From assembly GCF_014647895.1 (NCBI RefSeq), contig NZ_BMQB01000004.1, positions 1-64,000 of the forward strand: a DNA stretch of 64,000 nt, in the 5' to 3' direction. The position numbers and the translations under genes are program-made. Below the pieces are notes generated by a model. That model was not told the origin of the DNA. It saw only the letters and a program-made list of their open reading frames with translations, and ran no database searches. Shown here piece by piece: positions 7,899-16,439 of the stretch (positions are counted from its first letter, which is position 1; the number at the start of each line of letters is the position of its first letter). The DNA is from Pilimelia anulata. Lineage in GTDB: Bacteria > Actinomycetota > Actinomycetes > Mycobacteriales > Micromonosporaceae.

Positions 7899-8711
7899 GT
7901 GCGTCGTCGTCTTCTGTCCGGCCTGCTCGTCGGAGCGCTCGCCGGGAGCTTCTGCGTGGCCGCCCCGGCCGCCGCCGCCGGCAGCGGTCCGAGCCTGGTC
8001 CTGCCGATCCTCGCCTCGATGCTGCCCGGCCAGCAGGGCTGGCTGAGCGCGCTGTGGATCAGCTCCGGCGACATCTGCAACGTCAAGATCACCGCGAGCG
8101 GCGGGAGCAGCCTCGGGGTGGACTACCCGACGAACACGGACACGTTCACGTCGTTCTACATCAACTCCGCGCTGGCCCACGGGAACATGGACTACAGCGC
8201 GATCAAGTTCGACATCCCGGACAACGCCCTGCTGGCGCAGATCGTCACGCTGAAGGTGTCCTGGGTCCAGATGAAGAACGACTCGTTCAAGAAGACCGAC
8301 GACCTGCGGACGAAGAAGTTCACCTGCACCGGTACGGCCGACAGCGACACCGTGCTGGCCACGATCCCGATCGGCCTGAACCTCGGCGCCGCCGCGACGC
8401 AGGAGACCACGACCGCCTCGATCGCCCGCGGCACGCCGGCCTGGGTGAAGCTGACGTACTCCGGCACCAAGCCGGGCCTGGCGAACTTCCGGGTCAAGCT
8501 CACCCCGCCCACCGGCCTGACCGTGGCCTACCCGGGCGGCGCCACGTCGGCCGGGTTGAACGACAACACCGCGCTGCCGGTCGGCGGCGAGGACTACGCC
8601 TCGGTGTACCTGGACGCGAGCAAGCTCGCCGCCGGCGTGCACAAGATCCCGGTCTCGGCGACCTGGACCGGCGGGTCGCTGGCCGGCAACCTGTCCCTGA
8701 CCGTCACCTGA
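7899..8711 (+). CDS. Secreted protein of unknown function
   Basis: A 270-residue protein with a clear signal peptide (RRRLLSGLLVGALAGSFCVA, cleaved near AAPAAAA). The mature part is rich in Thr, Ser and Gly and reads as beta-strand throughout. Its last third (VKLTYSGTKPGLANFRVKL to the end) resembles bacterial Ig-like extracellular modules. Only two cysteines are obvious. The GTG start follows GAGGAG by five bases. It sits after a structured leader, and its stop codon is embedded in an 18-bp tandem repeat. Surface or secreted role likely; no enzymatic motif seen. Confidence 0.75.
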   Translation: MRRRLLSGLLVGALAGSFCVAAPAAAAGSGPSLVLPILASMLPGQQGWLSALWISSGDICNVKITASGGSSLGVDYPTNTDTFTSFYINSALAHGNMDYSAIKFDIPDNALLAQIVTLKVSWVQMKNDSFKKTDDLRTKKFTCTGTADSDTVLATIPIGLNLGAAATQETTTASIARGTPAWVKLTYSGTKPGLANFRVKLTPPTGLTVAYPGGATSAGLNDNTALPVGGEDYASVYLDASKLAAGVHKIPVSATWTGGSLAGNLSLTVT

Positions 8712-8787
8712 GCCCCGACGGTCACCTGAGCCCTGACGGTCACCTGAGCCCTGACGGTCACCTGAGCCCTGACCGTCACCTGAGCCC
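8703..8787 (+). repeat. 18-bp tandem repeat, five copies, spanning the stop codon
   Basis: Copies of GTCACCTGAGCCCTGACG begin at 8703, 8721, 8739, 8757 and 8775 (last one partial). The first copy contains the stop codon of the preceding gene. Because 18 bp is six codons, every copy keeps a TGA in the same frame, so the final residues LTVT-stop are repeated in-frame downstream. Confidence 0.85.
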
Positions 8788-8820
8788 GGGCCGCGCCGCC
8801 GCGGGCCCCGCGGAGGACGC

Positions 8821-9183
8821 ATGAACCGCCGTACCCTCGCCGTGGTCCTCGGGGCCGTCGTCCTGGCCGGCATCGCCGGCACGGCCAGCGCCATGCTGAT
8901 CGGCGACGACCCCGAACCGGCGCCGCCGAGCGTCGAGCAGGTGTTCCTGGAGGAGACCGCGCGGCACCTGTGCGCGGTGCAGTCCCGGGTGTACCCGGAC
9001 CCGTCCGCGCTGGCCAGCGCGCACCGGTCGCAGCCGAGCTACGCGGCGGTGCCGGCGCCGTCGGTGTCCCCGCTGCGGGCGAAGCTGGACAGCGACCCGG
9101 CGTTCGCGGCCCGGCTCGCCGACGAGCTGCGCCGGAGCTGCCGCCCGGCCACCCCGACCGCCGGCCCCGGCCCCACCGGCTGA
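8821..9183 (+). CDS. Small exported or membrane-anchored unknown protein
   Basis: A 120-residue protein with an N-terminal hydrophobic segment (RTLAVVLGAVVLAGIAGTAS) acting as a signal or anchor. A short acidic/proline stretch follows, then a helical domain with two cysteines (HLCAVQ and RRSCRP) that could pair outside the cell. GGAGG lies 4 bases before the ATG. It follows the secreted protein gene and its repeats, and may be co-transcribed. No family is recognised. Confidence 0.7.
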   Translation: MNRRTLAVVLGAVVLAGIAGTASAMLIGDDPEPAPPSVEQVFLEETARHLCAVQSRVYPDPSALASAHRSQPSYAAVPAPSVSPLRAKLDSDPAFAARLADELRRSCRPATPTAGPGPTG

Positions 9184-9229
9184 CCCGCCGCCCGCGTCGC
9201 CCGGCCGAAACCGCGGCGGCGCCGGGAAC

Positions 9230-9247
9230 CGCCGGCCGCGGCCGGCG
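9230..9247. terminator. GC palindrome between converging genes
   Basis: A perfect 18-bp palindrome (CGCCGGCCG followed by CGGCCGGCG) lies in the 82-base gap between the converging small-protein and phosphotransferase genes. It has no T tract, so a termination role is only plausible. Confidence 0.3.
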
Positions 9248-9265
9248 GGCCGGCGGCGGGGCGGG

Positions 9266-10198
9266 TCAGGACAGGGGGAACAGGTCCGCGGCCGCGGCGG
9301 TCAGCGTCGGCGGCATCGCCGGCAGGTGGGTCAGCCAGGCCGGCAGGTTGCTGTAGTAGTGCAGCAGCGACCAGGCCAGCAGCCGCGCGCTGAGCGCGGG
9401 GTTCAGCTCGGTGTCCGAGTACCCGTACGCGCACAGCAGCCGGCGCAGGAACCGGGCGTCGCCGCGCGCCGTGAACACCCCGACGCCGACGAACTCGTAC
9501 TCGGCGTCCCCGCGCATCGCCGGCTCGAAGTCGAACAGGCCGGTGAACCGCCAGCCGCGGCTGTCCCGGTCCACCAGCAGGTGCTCGGCCATGATCTCGG
9601 TGTGCAGCAGGACCGGGTCCCGGGTCGGCGGGCGCAGCGCGGCCAGCGCGTCCGGGATCTCCTCGGCCAGCGCGGGCGCCAGCCCGAGCGCGCGCTGCCG
9701 CGGCGCGCAGGCCGCCCGCTGCCCGGCCATGAACTCGGCCCAGTCGGTCGGCCACCAGCCGTCGATGTCCGGCAGCGGCAGCGAGTGCAGCACGCCGAGG
9801 GCGAGGCCGAGCTGGTCGGCGAGCCGGTCCCGGTCGCCGGGGCCGAGGTGCGGCCAGACGCTCGCCAGCGGCGTGCCGGGCAGCCGGCGCATGAGGACGT
9901 ACCCCCAGCCGTCGTGCTCGCCGGCCGCGTACAGCTCGGGGGTCGGGATGGGCAGGTTGCCGGCCACGGCGGCGAGCACGCCGGCCTCGACCGGGTACTC
10001 GTCGCGGTGCACCTGGGGGAAGAGTTTGAGCACCCGGTCGCCCGCGGCGTACACGGGCAGCGAGCCGGTCGGGTACCGGGTGAGGTCCGCGGTGTCGACG
10101 CCGAGGCGCCGGAGCAGCCGGGCGACGCCGGGGCGGAGGGCGTCCTCGTCGTCGCAGATCTCGTCGAACGCGTCCTCGGTGTGAGCTTCGGGCAGCAT
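9266..10198 (-). CDS. Aminoglycoside phosphotransferase-family kinase
   Basis: A 310-residue protein-kinase-like (APH/choline kinase) fold enzyme. The N-lobe includes DRVLKLFP (likely the ATP-binding Lys) and Glu in EYPVEAGVL. The catalytic loop reads LHTEIMAEHLLVD, so the canonical HxDxxxxN is changed to HTExxxxH, while the Mg-binding FDFEPAM is retained. The variant loop is seen in a branch of actinobacterial phosphotransferases whose substrates are unknown, so an antibiotic-resistance role should not be assumed. The ATG at 10198 has GGAGC upstream; a GTG two codons earlier is possible. Confidence 0.75.
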   Translation of the reverse strand: MLPEAHTEDAFDEICDDEDALRPGVARLLRRLGVDTADLTRYPTGSLPVYAAGDRVLKLFPQVHRDEYPVEAGVLAAVAGNLPIPTPELYAAGEHDGWGYVLMRRLPGTPLASVWPHLGPGDRDRLADQLGLALGVLHSLPLPDIDGWWPTDWAEFMAGQRAACAPRQRALGLAPALAEEIPDALAALRPPTRDPVLLHTEIMAEHLLVDRDSRGWRFTGLFDFEPAMRGDAEYEFVGVGVFTARGDARFLRRLLCAYGYSDTELNPALSARLLAWSLLHYYSNLPAWLTHLPAMPPTLTAAAADLFPLS

Positions 10199-10300
10199 CG
10201 TCACGGCTCCACGGTAGAGCGTCCCCCGATCGCGCTGCGTGACGCACTGCGGGTGTCCGATCCCGCGCAAATCAACCATCCCGACGCGGAGCATCGACGA

Positions 10301-10648
10301 TCAGTTGCCATCCGGCAATCGACCCGGCCGCGTCTTCCCACCGGACCCGCCGTCGCCCTTCCCCTTGCCGCCCTTGCCCTTGCCGCCGCGACCCTCGTCG
10401 CCGTCGCCGTCGCCGTCGCCGCCGTCGCCGTCGTCCGCGTCGGTGGCGGCAGCGTCGTCGGGTTCGGCCGGCGAGCCGACCAGGCCGCTGGCCGGGGGGC
10501 GGGTCGGGCCGCCGCCGCCCGCCGGGGCCGTGGCCGGCGGGCGCCTCGGCCCGTCCGGTACCGCGGGCGTCTCGATGTGGGCGCGCAGGAAGGTCAGCAG
10601 GCCCGTACCGGCGACCAGTCCGATCGCGGCGGCGGTGGCGCGGCGCAT
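10301..10648 (-). CDS. Low-complexity protein, possible remnant of an FMN-binding protein
   Basis: 115 residues. The first 30 (MRRATAAAIGLVAGTGLLTF and an HIETP-type exit) form one membrane or signal segment like the N-terminus of the small FMN-binding proteins normally encoded beside ferric-reductase-like flavoproteins. The expected FMN-binding domain is absent; the rest is Pro/Gly, then DGDGDGDE and GKGKGGKGKG tracts. It ends 10 bases before the flavoprotein gene begins its own stop, so both share a transcript. It could be a decayed gene or a flexible anchored linker protein. Confidence 0.55.
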   Translation of the reverse strand: MRRATAAAIGLVAGTGLLTFLRAHIETPAVPDGPRRPPATAPAGGGGPTRPPASGLVGSPAEPDDAAATDADDGDGGDGDGDGDEGRGGKGKGGKGKGDGGSGGKTRPGRLPDGN

Positions 10649-10658
10649 CCCGTCCCCC

Positions 10659-12062
10659 TCACAGCTCGAAGGCGTCGACGTGGATCTGCCGGCGCGGCAC
10701 CGAGAGCCGGCGGAGCTGGCTGTGCAGCATGCCGAGCAGGCCGGGCGGGCCGCACAGGTAGACGTCCCGCTCGGCGATGTCCGGCACCATCGCGGCCAGG
10801 CCGGCGGGGGACAGGGCCGCCCGCGGGCCGGCGTCGTACCGGTCGCCCACCACGTAGTGCACCCGGAGCTGCCGGCGGGCGGCCATCGCGTCCAGCTCGT
10901 CGGCCAGCGGCAGCTCGTCCGGGCCGTGCGCGCGGTAGATCACGACGACGTCGGCGGGCAGGGTGTCCAGCAGCGCGCGGACCGGCGCGATGCCGCTGCC
11001 GCCGGCGATCAGCAGCGCCTTGCCCCGGGTGCGCCACCGGGCGGTGAACGTGCCGGACGGGTTCGTGGCGATCACCGGCGTGTGCGGACGCAGCGTGCGC
11101 AGCAGCCGGGTGTAGTCGCCGCCGGTGTGCACGGTCAGCCGCAGCTCGCCCTCGCGCGGCGCGGCCGACAGCGAGAACGGGTGCGCCTGCCCCCACAGCA
11201 GCGGCGTCATGAACCGCCAGGTCAGGTGCTGGCCGGGCTCGATCCGCAGCTTGCGGTGGTGCCGGGCGGCCAGGTAGATCGAGTACACGTCGGCGGACTC
11301 GCGGACCAGCGCGGTCACCACGAACCGGTGCCGCAGGTTGAACAGCACCGGCCCGAGCAGCCGGCCCCAGAGCAGGGCGGCGCCGACGGCGGCGTACAGC
11401 AGGATCCAGTACGTGCGGGCGACCGGCTCGGCCAGGTCCGGCCCCTCGGTGAACTGGTGGGCGATGCCCAGCAGCAGCACGGCGTACGTGATGCCGTGCA
11501 GCAGCCGCCAGTGCTCGTACCGCATCCGCCGGCGCACGGACCGGACGGCCAGCAGCGCCGCCAGCACCAGCAGCCCGGCCGCGATCGTGGCCTGCACCAG
11601 CTCGGGCGTACCGGTCATCGTGCCCCACATGACCGGCAGCAGCGGCTGGCCGCGCCGGTTGGCGAAGCCCAGCGACAGCAGGGTGACGTGCGCGACCACC
11701 GCGGCCAGTACGGCCGGGCCGAGGTACCGGTGCCAGCGGACCAGCCCCGCGGCGCCCACGGACCGCTCCAGCCAGCCGAGCCGGCTGACGAGGGTGACCT
11801 GGGCGAGCATCAGGTACCCGGCGACCAGCCCGACGACCTTGCCGAGCTGGATGAGCTGCACGCCCGGTACCGCCAGCGACGCCGCCGGGGTGCGGAACGC
11901 CCACAGCGCCACGGTCCCGGCCAGCAGCACCCAGAACGCCAGCGCCACCAGCAGCCGGTCGCCGACCGCCCGGTCGGCGGGGGGCGCGTGCCGGTCCGCC
12001 GCCCAGCGGTGGGCGCCCCGGGTCGGCAGGAGCGGGAAGGGCCGGGGGAGCGCGCTGGCCAT
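10659..12062 (-). CDS. Ferric-reductase-like membrane flavoprotein
   Basis: A 467-residue membrane oxidoreductase. Six hydrophobic helices (about residues 35-235) form a ferric reductase-like heme domain with His pairs (RWHRYLG, VVAHVTLL; HWRLLHGITY, GIAHQF). They are followed by an FAD-binding segment (GQHLTWRF, HPFSLSAAP) and an NAD(P)-binding domain (LIAGGSGIAPVRALL, YLCGPPGLL). It should pass electrons from NAD(P)H through FAD and heme across the membrane. The start is the ATG at 12062, where GAGG lies five bases upstream; a GTG at 12068 is also in frame. A relic-like FMN-binding gene follows. Confidence 0.85.
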   Translation of the reverse strand: MASALPRPFPLLPTRGAHRWAADRHAPPADRAVGDRLLVALAFWVLLAGTVALWAFRTPAASLAVPGVQLIQLGKVVGLVAGYLMLAQVTLVSRLGWLERSVGAAGLVRWHRYLGPAVLAAVVAHVTLLSLGFANRRGQPLLPVMWGTMTGTPELVQATIAAGLLVLAALLAVRSVRRRMRYEHWRLLHGITYAVLLLGIAHQFTEGPDLAEPVARTYWILLYAAVGAALLWGRLLGPVLFNLRHRFVVTALVRESADVYSIYLAARHHRKLRIEPGQHLTWRFMTPLLWGQAHPFSLSAAPREGELRLTVHTGGDYTRLLRTLRPHTPVIATNPSGTFTARWRTRGKALLIAGGSGIAPVRALLDTLPADVVVIYRAHGPDELPLADELDAMAARRQLRVHYVVGDRYDAGPRAALSPAGLAAMVPDIAERDVYLCGPPGLLGMLHSQLRRLSVPRRQIHVDAFEL

Positions 12063-12230
12063 GGTCACCTCATTGAGAATCGTCTACGTACCGTGGTCGT
12101 ACGACTCCGCCCGGGCGCCCCGCGGTTCCGCCGTGTTGCGGAATCGTGCCTACGTCCGTTTTCCCAGGTCACCGGGGGTGCTTGGCTACTGGTCTGGTCG
12201 GGGTTGCGGGGTACGTGCGACCATGCGGGT

Positions 12231-13595
12231 ATGCGGCTCAGCCAGTACTACCTAGAGTGTTTGTCGCAGGCGTCGTACCTCGTCGCGGACGAGGCCAGCG
12301 GCCGGGCCGTCATCATCGACCCGCGCCGCGACCCGGGTGAGCTGCTGGCCGAGTGCGTCGCCGCGGGGCTGACCGTCGAGGGCGTGATCAACACCCACTT
12401 CCACGCCGATTTCGTGTCCGGCCACCTCGAGGTGGCGGCGGCCACCGGCGCCTGGATCGGGTACGGGCGGCGGGCCGAGACCGAGTACCCCATCCGCCGC
12501 CTCGCCGACGGCGAGACGATCGTCCTCGGCGACGTCACCCTGACGATCATGGAGACGCCGGGCCACACGCCGGAGTCGATCAGCATCCTGGTCCGCGAGC
12601 GCGCCGCCGACCCCGAGCCGCACGCCGTGCTGACCGGCGACACCCTGTTCATCGGCGACGTGGGGCGCCCCGACCTGCTGTCCTCGGCCGGGCTGACCGC
12701 GGAGGAGCTGGGCGGGCTGCTGTACGGGTCGATCCAGCGGCTGATGGCCCTGCCGGACGGGGTCCGGGTGCTGCCCGCGCACGGCGCCGGCTCGTCCTGC
12801 GGCAAGAACCTGTCCACCGAGCGGCACTCCACGATCGGCGAGCAGCGGCGGACCAACTACGCCTGCGCCCCGATGGGCGAGCGGGAGTTCGTCGCGCTGG
12901 TCACCAGCGGGCAGAAGGCGGCGCCGGGGTACTTCGCGTTCGCCGCCGCGCTGAACAAGCAGCAGCGCCCGCTGTACGCCGACCACCGCGTCCCGACGCT
13001 GGGCTGGCCCGCCGCGGCGGCCCTGCTGGCCGACGGCGTCGCGGTGCTCGACGCGCGGGACGCGGAGAGCTTCGCGCTGGGCCACCTGCGCGGCGCGGTC
13101 AACGTGCCGCTGGACGGCCGGTTCGCCGAGACCGCGGGCACGGTCCTGCGGCCGGACACGCCGCTGCTGGTCCTCGCCCCGGACGGCCGGGCCGACGAGG
13201 TGGTGACCCGGCTGGCCCGGGTGGGCTTCGACGCGCTGCGCGGGGTGCTCACCCCGCCGCTGCCGCTGCCGGCGCAGGTCCGCTCGGCCCGGGTGGACGC
13301 GCCGGTGCTGCGCGAGCTGCTGGCCGGCGCGGCGCCGCCGGTGGTGCTGGACGTGCGCAACGCCGGCGAGCGCGCGGACGGGGCGTACATCGAGGGGTCC
13401 CGGCACATCCCGCTGGCCGAGCTGCCGACCCGGCTGGGTGAGCTGCCGACGGACCGGCCGGTGGTGGTGCACTGCGCGGGCGGGTACCGGTCGTCGGTGG
13501 CGGCGTCGCTGCTGCGGCGGGCGACGCCGGACGCGGAGGTCAGCGACCTGCGCGGCGGCTACGCGGCCTGGGCCGCCCGCCAGCCCGCGAACTGA
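12231..13595 (+). CDS. MBL-fold hydrolase with two rhodanese domains (persulfide dioxygenase-like)
   Basis: 454 residues. The N-terminal metallo-beta-lactamase domain has THFHADF, ETPGHTPES, TGDTLFIGDVGRPDL and a late PAHG, as in ETHE1-like persulfide dioxygenases. Two rhodanese domains follow (about 260-350 and 360-454). The second has the persulfide-forming Cys in VVHCAGGYRSS; in the first the equivalent loop is VLAPDGR with no Cys, so it is probably structural. Likely a cytosolic sulfane-sulfur handling enzyme. The start has only a weak ribosome site. Confidence 0.87.
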   Translation: MRLSQYYLECLSQASYLVADEASGRAVIIDPRRDPGELLAECVAAGLTVEGVINTHFHADFVSGHLEVAAATGAWIGYGRRAETEYPIRRLADGETIVLGDVTLTIMETPGHTPESISILVRERAADPEPHAVLTGDTLFIGDVGRPDLLSSAGLTAEELGGLLYGSIQRLMALPDGVRVLPAHGAGSSCGKNLSTERHSTIGEQRRTNYACAPMGEREFVALVTSGQKAAPGYFAFAAALNKQQRPLYADHRVPTLGWPAAAALLADGVAVLDARDAESFALGHLRGAVNVPLDGRFAETAGTVLRPDTPLLVLAPDGRADEVVTRLARVGFDALRGVLTPPLPLPAQVRSARVDAPVLRELLAGAAPPVVLDVRNAGERADGAYIEGSRHIPLAELPTRLGELPTDRPVVVHCAGGYRSSVAASLLRRATPDAEVSDLRGGYAAWAARQPAN

Positions 13596-13621
13596 CCCGC
13601 CACCGCCCGGCAGCGCGGCGG

Positions 13622-13658
13622 CGGTCCCGGCGTTCGCCGCGCCGGTCCCGGCGTTCGC
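13622..13658. repeat. 16-bp direct repeat between converging genes
   Basis: CGGTCCCGGCGTTCGC occurs at 13622-13637 and 13643-13658, a 21-base period, in the gap between the MBL/rhodanese and epimerase-domain genes. No function is evident. Confidence 0.5.
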
Positions 13659-13678
13659 GCTGACGGCCGGGCGGCCCG

Positions 13679-15070
13679 TCAGCGGCGGCGGACCAGGCGG
13701 CGCAGGCGGGCGCGCATCCGCGGCCGCGGCACGGGCGCCGCGGCCGGGCCGGGCGCCGGGGCGGCGGGCGGCGGCGCGGCCGGGTCGAACCGGGCCAGCT
13801 CGACCCCCGCCGCCGCGTACACCGGCAGCTCCGGCCAGCGGTTCGGGTAGTCGGCCCAGCGCCGGGCGTGGTACCCGATCATCTCGTCGCCGCTGCTGCG
13901 GTGCAGCGCCGTGAGCGTGTCGACGTGGATGAAGTGGTACACGTTGTACCGCCGCCCGGCGATCCGCTTGTTGAAGTTCGTCGGGTACGCCACCAGCTCC
14001 GCGCTGGTCCACGGGATCGGCACGTCGACCGCGTTCGCGCCCGGCGCCAGCTCGACCGTCGCCAGGTCGGCGTACCCCGTCGGCTGCACCCAGCTGTGCG
14101 CCGGCCGGTACGGCGCCTGCCCGATCCGGACGGTCAGCCGCGCCGCGGCGGGCACGGTCACGGTGGCGGTGAACCGGTTCGGGGCCGGCCAGGTCAGCCG
14201 GCAGAGGAACGCCTGGAGCAGCGCGGTGTGCCCGTCGACCGCGCCGTCGGCGGCGACGTGCGCCAGGAACCGGCTGTTGTCGGTGCCGCCGGCCGGCGCG
14301 ACCGGGTGGGTGCCGTGGCCGGGCAGGACCACGGCCGCGTCGGCGATCCGCGCGCCCGGCGCGGTGAACTCCAGTTGCAGGGTGCCGTACCCGCCGAGCC
14401 GGTACCGGCTGTTGGCCAGCTCCGGCACGTCGTACAGCGGCAGCACCGCGGCCAGCGCCCGGACGCTGTCGGCGTGCAGCTCGGCCGCGAACGGGTCGCC
14501 GGTGCGCTCGGCGTGCTCGCCGACCAGGACGGTCGCCGTGGTCCAGCCGTTGAGGGTGTAGTCGGGGGCGGGGTGCGCGTACTCCTCCAGCACCACGCCG
14601 CCGTGCGCGGCCCGGGCGACGCCGCCGCGCTCGACCGGGATGCGCAGGCTGCGCAGCACGGCGGCGGTGGCCTCGGCGTACCGCGGGTCGCCGGTGGCGG
14701 CGTGCAGCTTGCCCAGGACGGCGACGTACCGGGCCTGGGTGAGGCAGCTGAAGTACTCGTTCGGCAGGTCGTTCAGCGCGCCGGGCTCGTACCGGAACAC
14801 CAGCGCGTCGGCGTGCGCCGCCATCCGGGCCAGCGCCGCGTCGGCAACCCGGCGGGCGCCGGCGAGGTACGCGGCGTCGCCGGTCTCCGCGTGCCGCGCG
14901 AGGTACCCGTTGACCACGTACGTGCCGTACAGCGGGTGCGGCACGACCCGGTCGTCGGTGCGGCGGCCGGGGTAGCCGTCCGGCAGGAAGGCGATGCGGT
15001 ACATCTCCCAGGCGGCCCGCCGGCCGGCGGGCAGGGGCGGCAGGCCGACCTCGGCCTCGTTGGTGACCAT
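13679..15070 (-). CDS. D-glucuronyl C5-epimerase C-terminal-domain protein
   Basis: 463 residues without a signal peptide. An alpha/alpha-barrel-like region includes NDLPNEYFSCLTQARYVAVL, VLLPL-type helices and SRYRLGGYGTLQLEFT, and matches the D-glucuronyl C5-epimerase C-terminal family, whose eukaryotic members act on heparan precursors. The middle (about 260-420) is beta-rich, with PAPNRFTATVTVPAAARL. A Pro/Ala spacer and an Arg-rich end (RPRMRARLRRLVRRR) follow. The start is ATG 15070 (GGAG three bases upstream) or GTG 15085. The substrate in this bacterium is unknown; an envelope polysaccharide is possible. Confidence 0.7.
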   Translation of the reverse strand: MVTNEAEVGLPPLPAGRRAAWEMYRIAFLPDGYPGRRTDDRVVPHPLYGTYVVNGYLARHAETGDAAYLAGARRVADAALARMAAHADALVFRYEPGALNDLPNEYFSCLTQARYVAVLGKLHAATGDPRYAEATAAVLRSLRIPVERGGVARAAHGGVVLEEYAHPAPDYTLNGWTTATVLVGEHAERTGDPFAAELHADSVRALAAVLPLYDVPELANSRYRLGGYGTLQLEFTAPGARIADAAVVLPGHGTHPVAPAGGTDNSRFLAHVAADGAVDGHTALLQAFLCRLTWPAPNRFTATVTVPAAARLTVRIGQAPYRPAHSWVQPTGYADLATVELAPGANAVDVPIPWTSAELVAYPTNFNKRIAGRRYNVYHFIHVDTLTALHRSSGDEMIGYHARRWADYPNRWPELPVYAAAGVELARFDPAAPPPAAPAPGPAAAPVPRPRMRARLRRLVRRR

Positions 15071-15130
15071 CGGCTCCGCGCTCACGAACCGAGGGTACGC
15101 CGTATTTCTACCGAGATGTCCGGTGGGGCG

Positions 15131-15161
15131 GGGCCGCCGCGCTGGCGGTCTGCGGCGGCCC
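15131..15161 (-). terminator. Hairpin after the superoxide dismutase gene
   Basis: GGGCCGCCGC (15131-15140) pairs perfectly with GCGGCGGCCC (15152-15161) around an 11-base loop. It lies 16 bases past the end of the superoxide dismutase gene on the reverse strand and before the next reverse gene. Confidence 0.5.
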
Positions 15162-15176
15162 GTCCGTACCGGTGGT

Positions 15177-15794
15177 TCAGCCGAGCGGGACGTTCGCGGC
15201 GCGGGCCGCGGCGAACCGCTGCTGCACGTCCGACCAGTTGACCAGCTTCCAGAGCTGGTCGACGTAGTCCGGGCGCACGTTGCGGTACTGGAGGTAGTAC
15301 GCGTGCTCCCACGCGTCGAAGACCAGCACCGGGATGCTGCCCTGGCCGACGTTGCCGTGGTGGTCGTACACCTGCTCGACGAACAGGCGCTGGCCCAGCG
15401 GCTCCCAGGCGAGCACGCCCCAGCCGGAGCCCTGCACGCCCTTGGTCGCCGTCGAGAGCTGCGCCGAGAACGACTCGAACGAGCCGAAGTGCTCGTCGAT
15501 CGCCGCGGCCAGGTCGCCGTCGGGGCGGTCGCCGCCGTCCGGCGACAGGTTCTTCCAGAAGATCGAGTGCAGGACGTGCCCGGACAGGTTGAAGGCCAGG
15601 GTCTTCTCCAGCCCGACCAGGCCGCCCAGCGCCCCCTTGTCCCTGGCCTCGGCGATCTGCTCCAGGGTGTCGTTGGTCCCCTTGACGTACGCCGCGTGGT
15701 GCTTGCCGTGGTGCAGTTCGAGGATCTCGCCGGACATCGCCGGCTGGAGCGCACCGTAGTCGTACGGCAGATCGGGCAGGGTGTACGTGCTCAT
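15177..15794 (-). CDS. sodA: Superoxide dismutase, Fe/Mn family
   Basis: A 205-residue enzyme converting superoxide to hydrogen peroxide and oxygen in the cytosol. The four metal ligands are visible: His28 (LHHGKHH), His in [13 protein letters not shown], and Asp and His in [13 protein letters not shown]. The length is standard. GSGWGVLAW and Gln/Gly features fit the actinobacterial Fe/Mn type; the metal cannot be decided with certainty. A strong AGGAGGG ribosome site precedes the ATG. It is divergent from def, and a hairpin follows its stop. Confidence 0.95.
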   Translation of the reverse strand: MSTYTLPDLPYDYGALQPAMSGEILELHHGKHHAAYVKGTNDTLEQIAEARDKGALGGLVGLEKTLAFNLSGHVLHSIFWKNLSPDGGDRPDGDLAAAIDEHFGSFESFSAQLSTATKGVQGSGWGVLAWEPLGQRLFVEQVYDHHGNVGQGSIPVLVFDAWEHAYYLQYRNVRPDYVDQLWKLVNWSDVQQRFAAARAANVPLG

Positions 15795-15906
15795 CGGTGG
15801 AGCCCTCCTGATGCCATCTGATCGGTAAGTGGTGGTCCGTCTCATGCAGCCTACCGACGGCCCACCCGGTGCCGCGCGGGACCGAGCCGCGCGGGAAGAT
15901 GGGGGC

Positions 15907-16434
15907 ATGACCGAACCATCAGCCGGTGCGGCCCGGCCGATCACGTACTACGGCACCGAGGTGCTGCACCGCCGCTGCGCCGAGGTCACCGCCTTCGACG
16001 CGGACCTCGCGCGGCTCGTCGACGACATGTTCGCCAGCATGTACGCCGCCAACGGCGTCGGCCTGGCCGCCAACCAGATCGGCGTCGACGCGCGCGTGTT
16101 CGTGTACGACTGCCCCGACGCCACCGGCAAGAACCGGGTCGGGCACGTCGTCAACCCGGTGCTGCACCTGCCCGAGCCCCCGCGCGAGCTGGACGACGAC
16201 GACGAGGGCTGCCTGTCCGTCCCCGGCCAGCAGGGCGAGCTGGCCCGCCCGGCCAACGCCCGGGTGACCGGCGTGGACAGGGACAACAAGCCGGTCGAGA
16301 TCGTCGGCACCGGCCTGCTCGCCCGCTGCCTCCAGCACGAGGTGGACCACCTCGAGGGCATGGTCTACGTGGACCGGCTGCCGGCCAAGGAGCGCAAGCG
16401 CATCCTCAACGCCGCCGGCCTCAGCCGGGCCTGA
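15907..16434 (+). CDS. def: Peptide deformylase
   Basis: 175 residues; removes the N-formyl group from nascent proteins. All three family motifs are present: [10 protein letters not shown] (about 45-54), EGCLSVP with the metal-binding Cys, and QHEVDHLEG with the two metal His residues and catalytic Glu. It starts at ATG 15907 and ends five bases before tsaD, so the two are almost certainly co-transcribed. Confidence 0.96.
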   Translation: MTEPSAGAARPITYYGTEVLHRRCAEVTAFDADLARLVDDMFASMYAANGVGLAANQIGVDARVFVYDCPDATGKNRVGHVVNPVLHLPEPPRELDDDDEGCLSVPGQQGELARPANARVTGVDRDNKPVEIVGTGLLARCLQHEVDHLEGMVYVDRLPAKERKRILNAAGLSRA

Positions 16435-16439
16435 CCGCC

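Noticed and set aside
8703..8787. CRISPR array
   Set aside because: The 18-bp units are directly adjacent with no spacers and span a stop codon.
9266..10198. Aminoglycoside resistance gene
   Set aside because: The catalytic loop is HTExxxxH and not HxDxxxxN; the family is broad and resistance is not supported.
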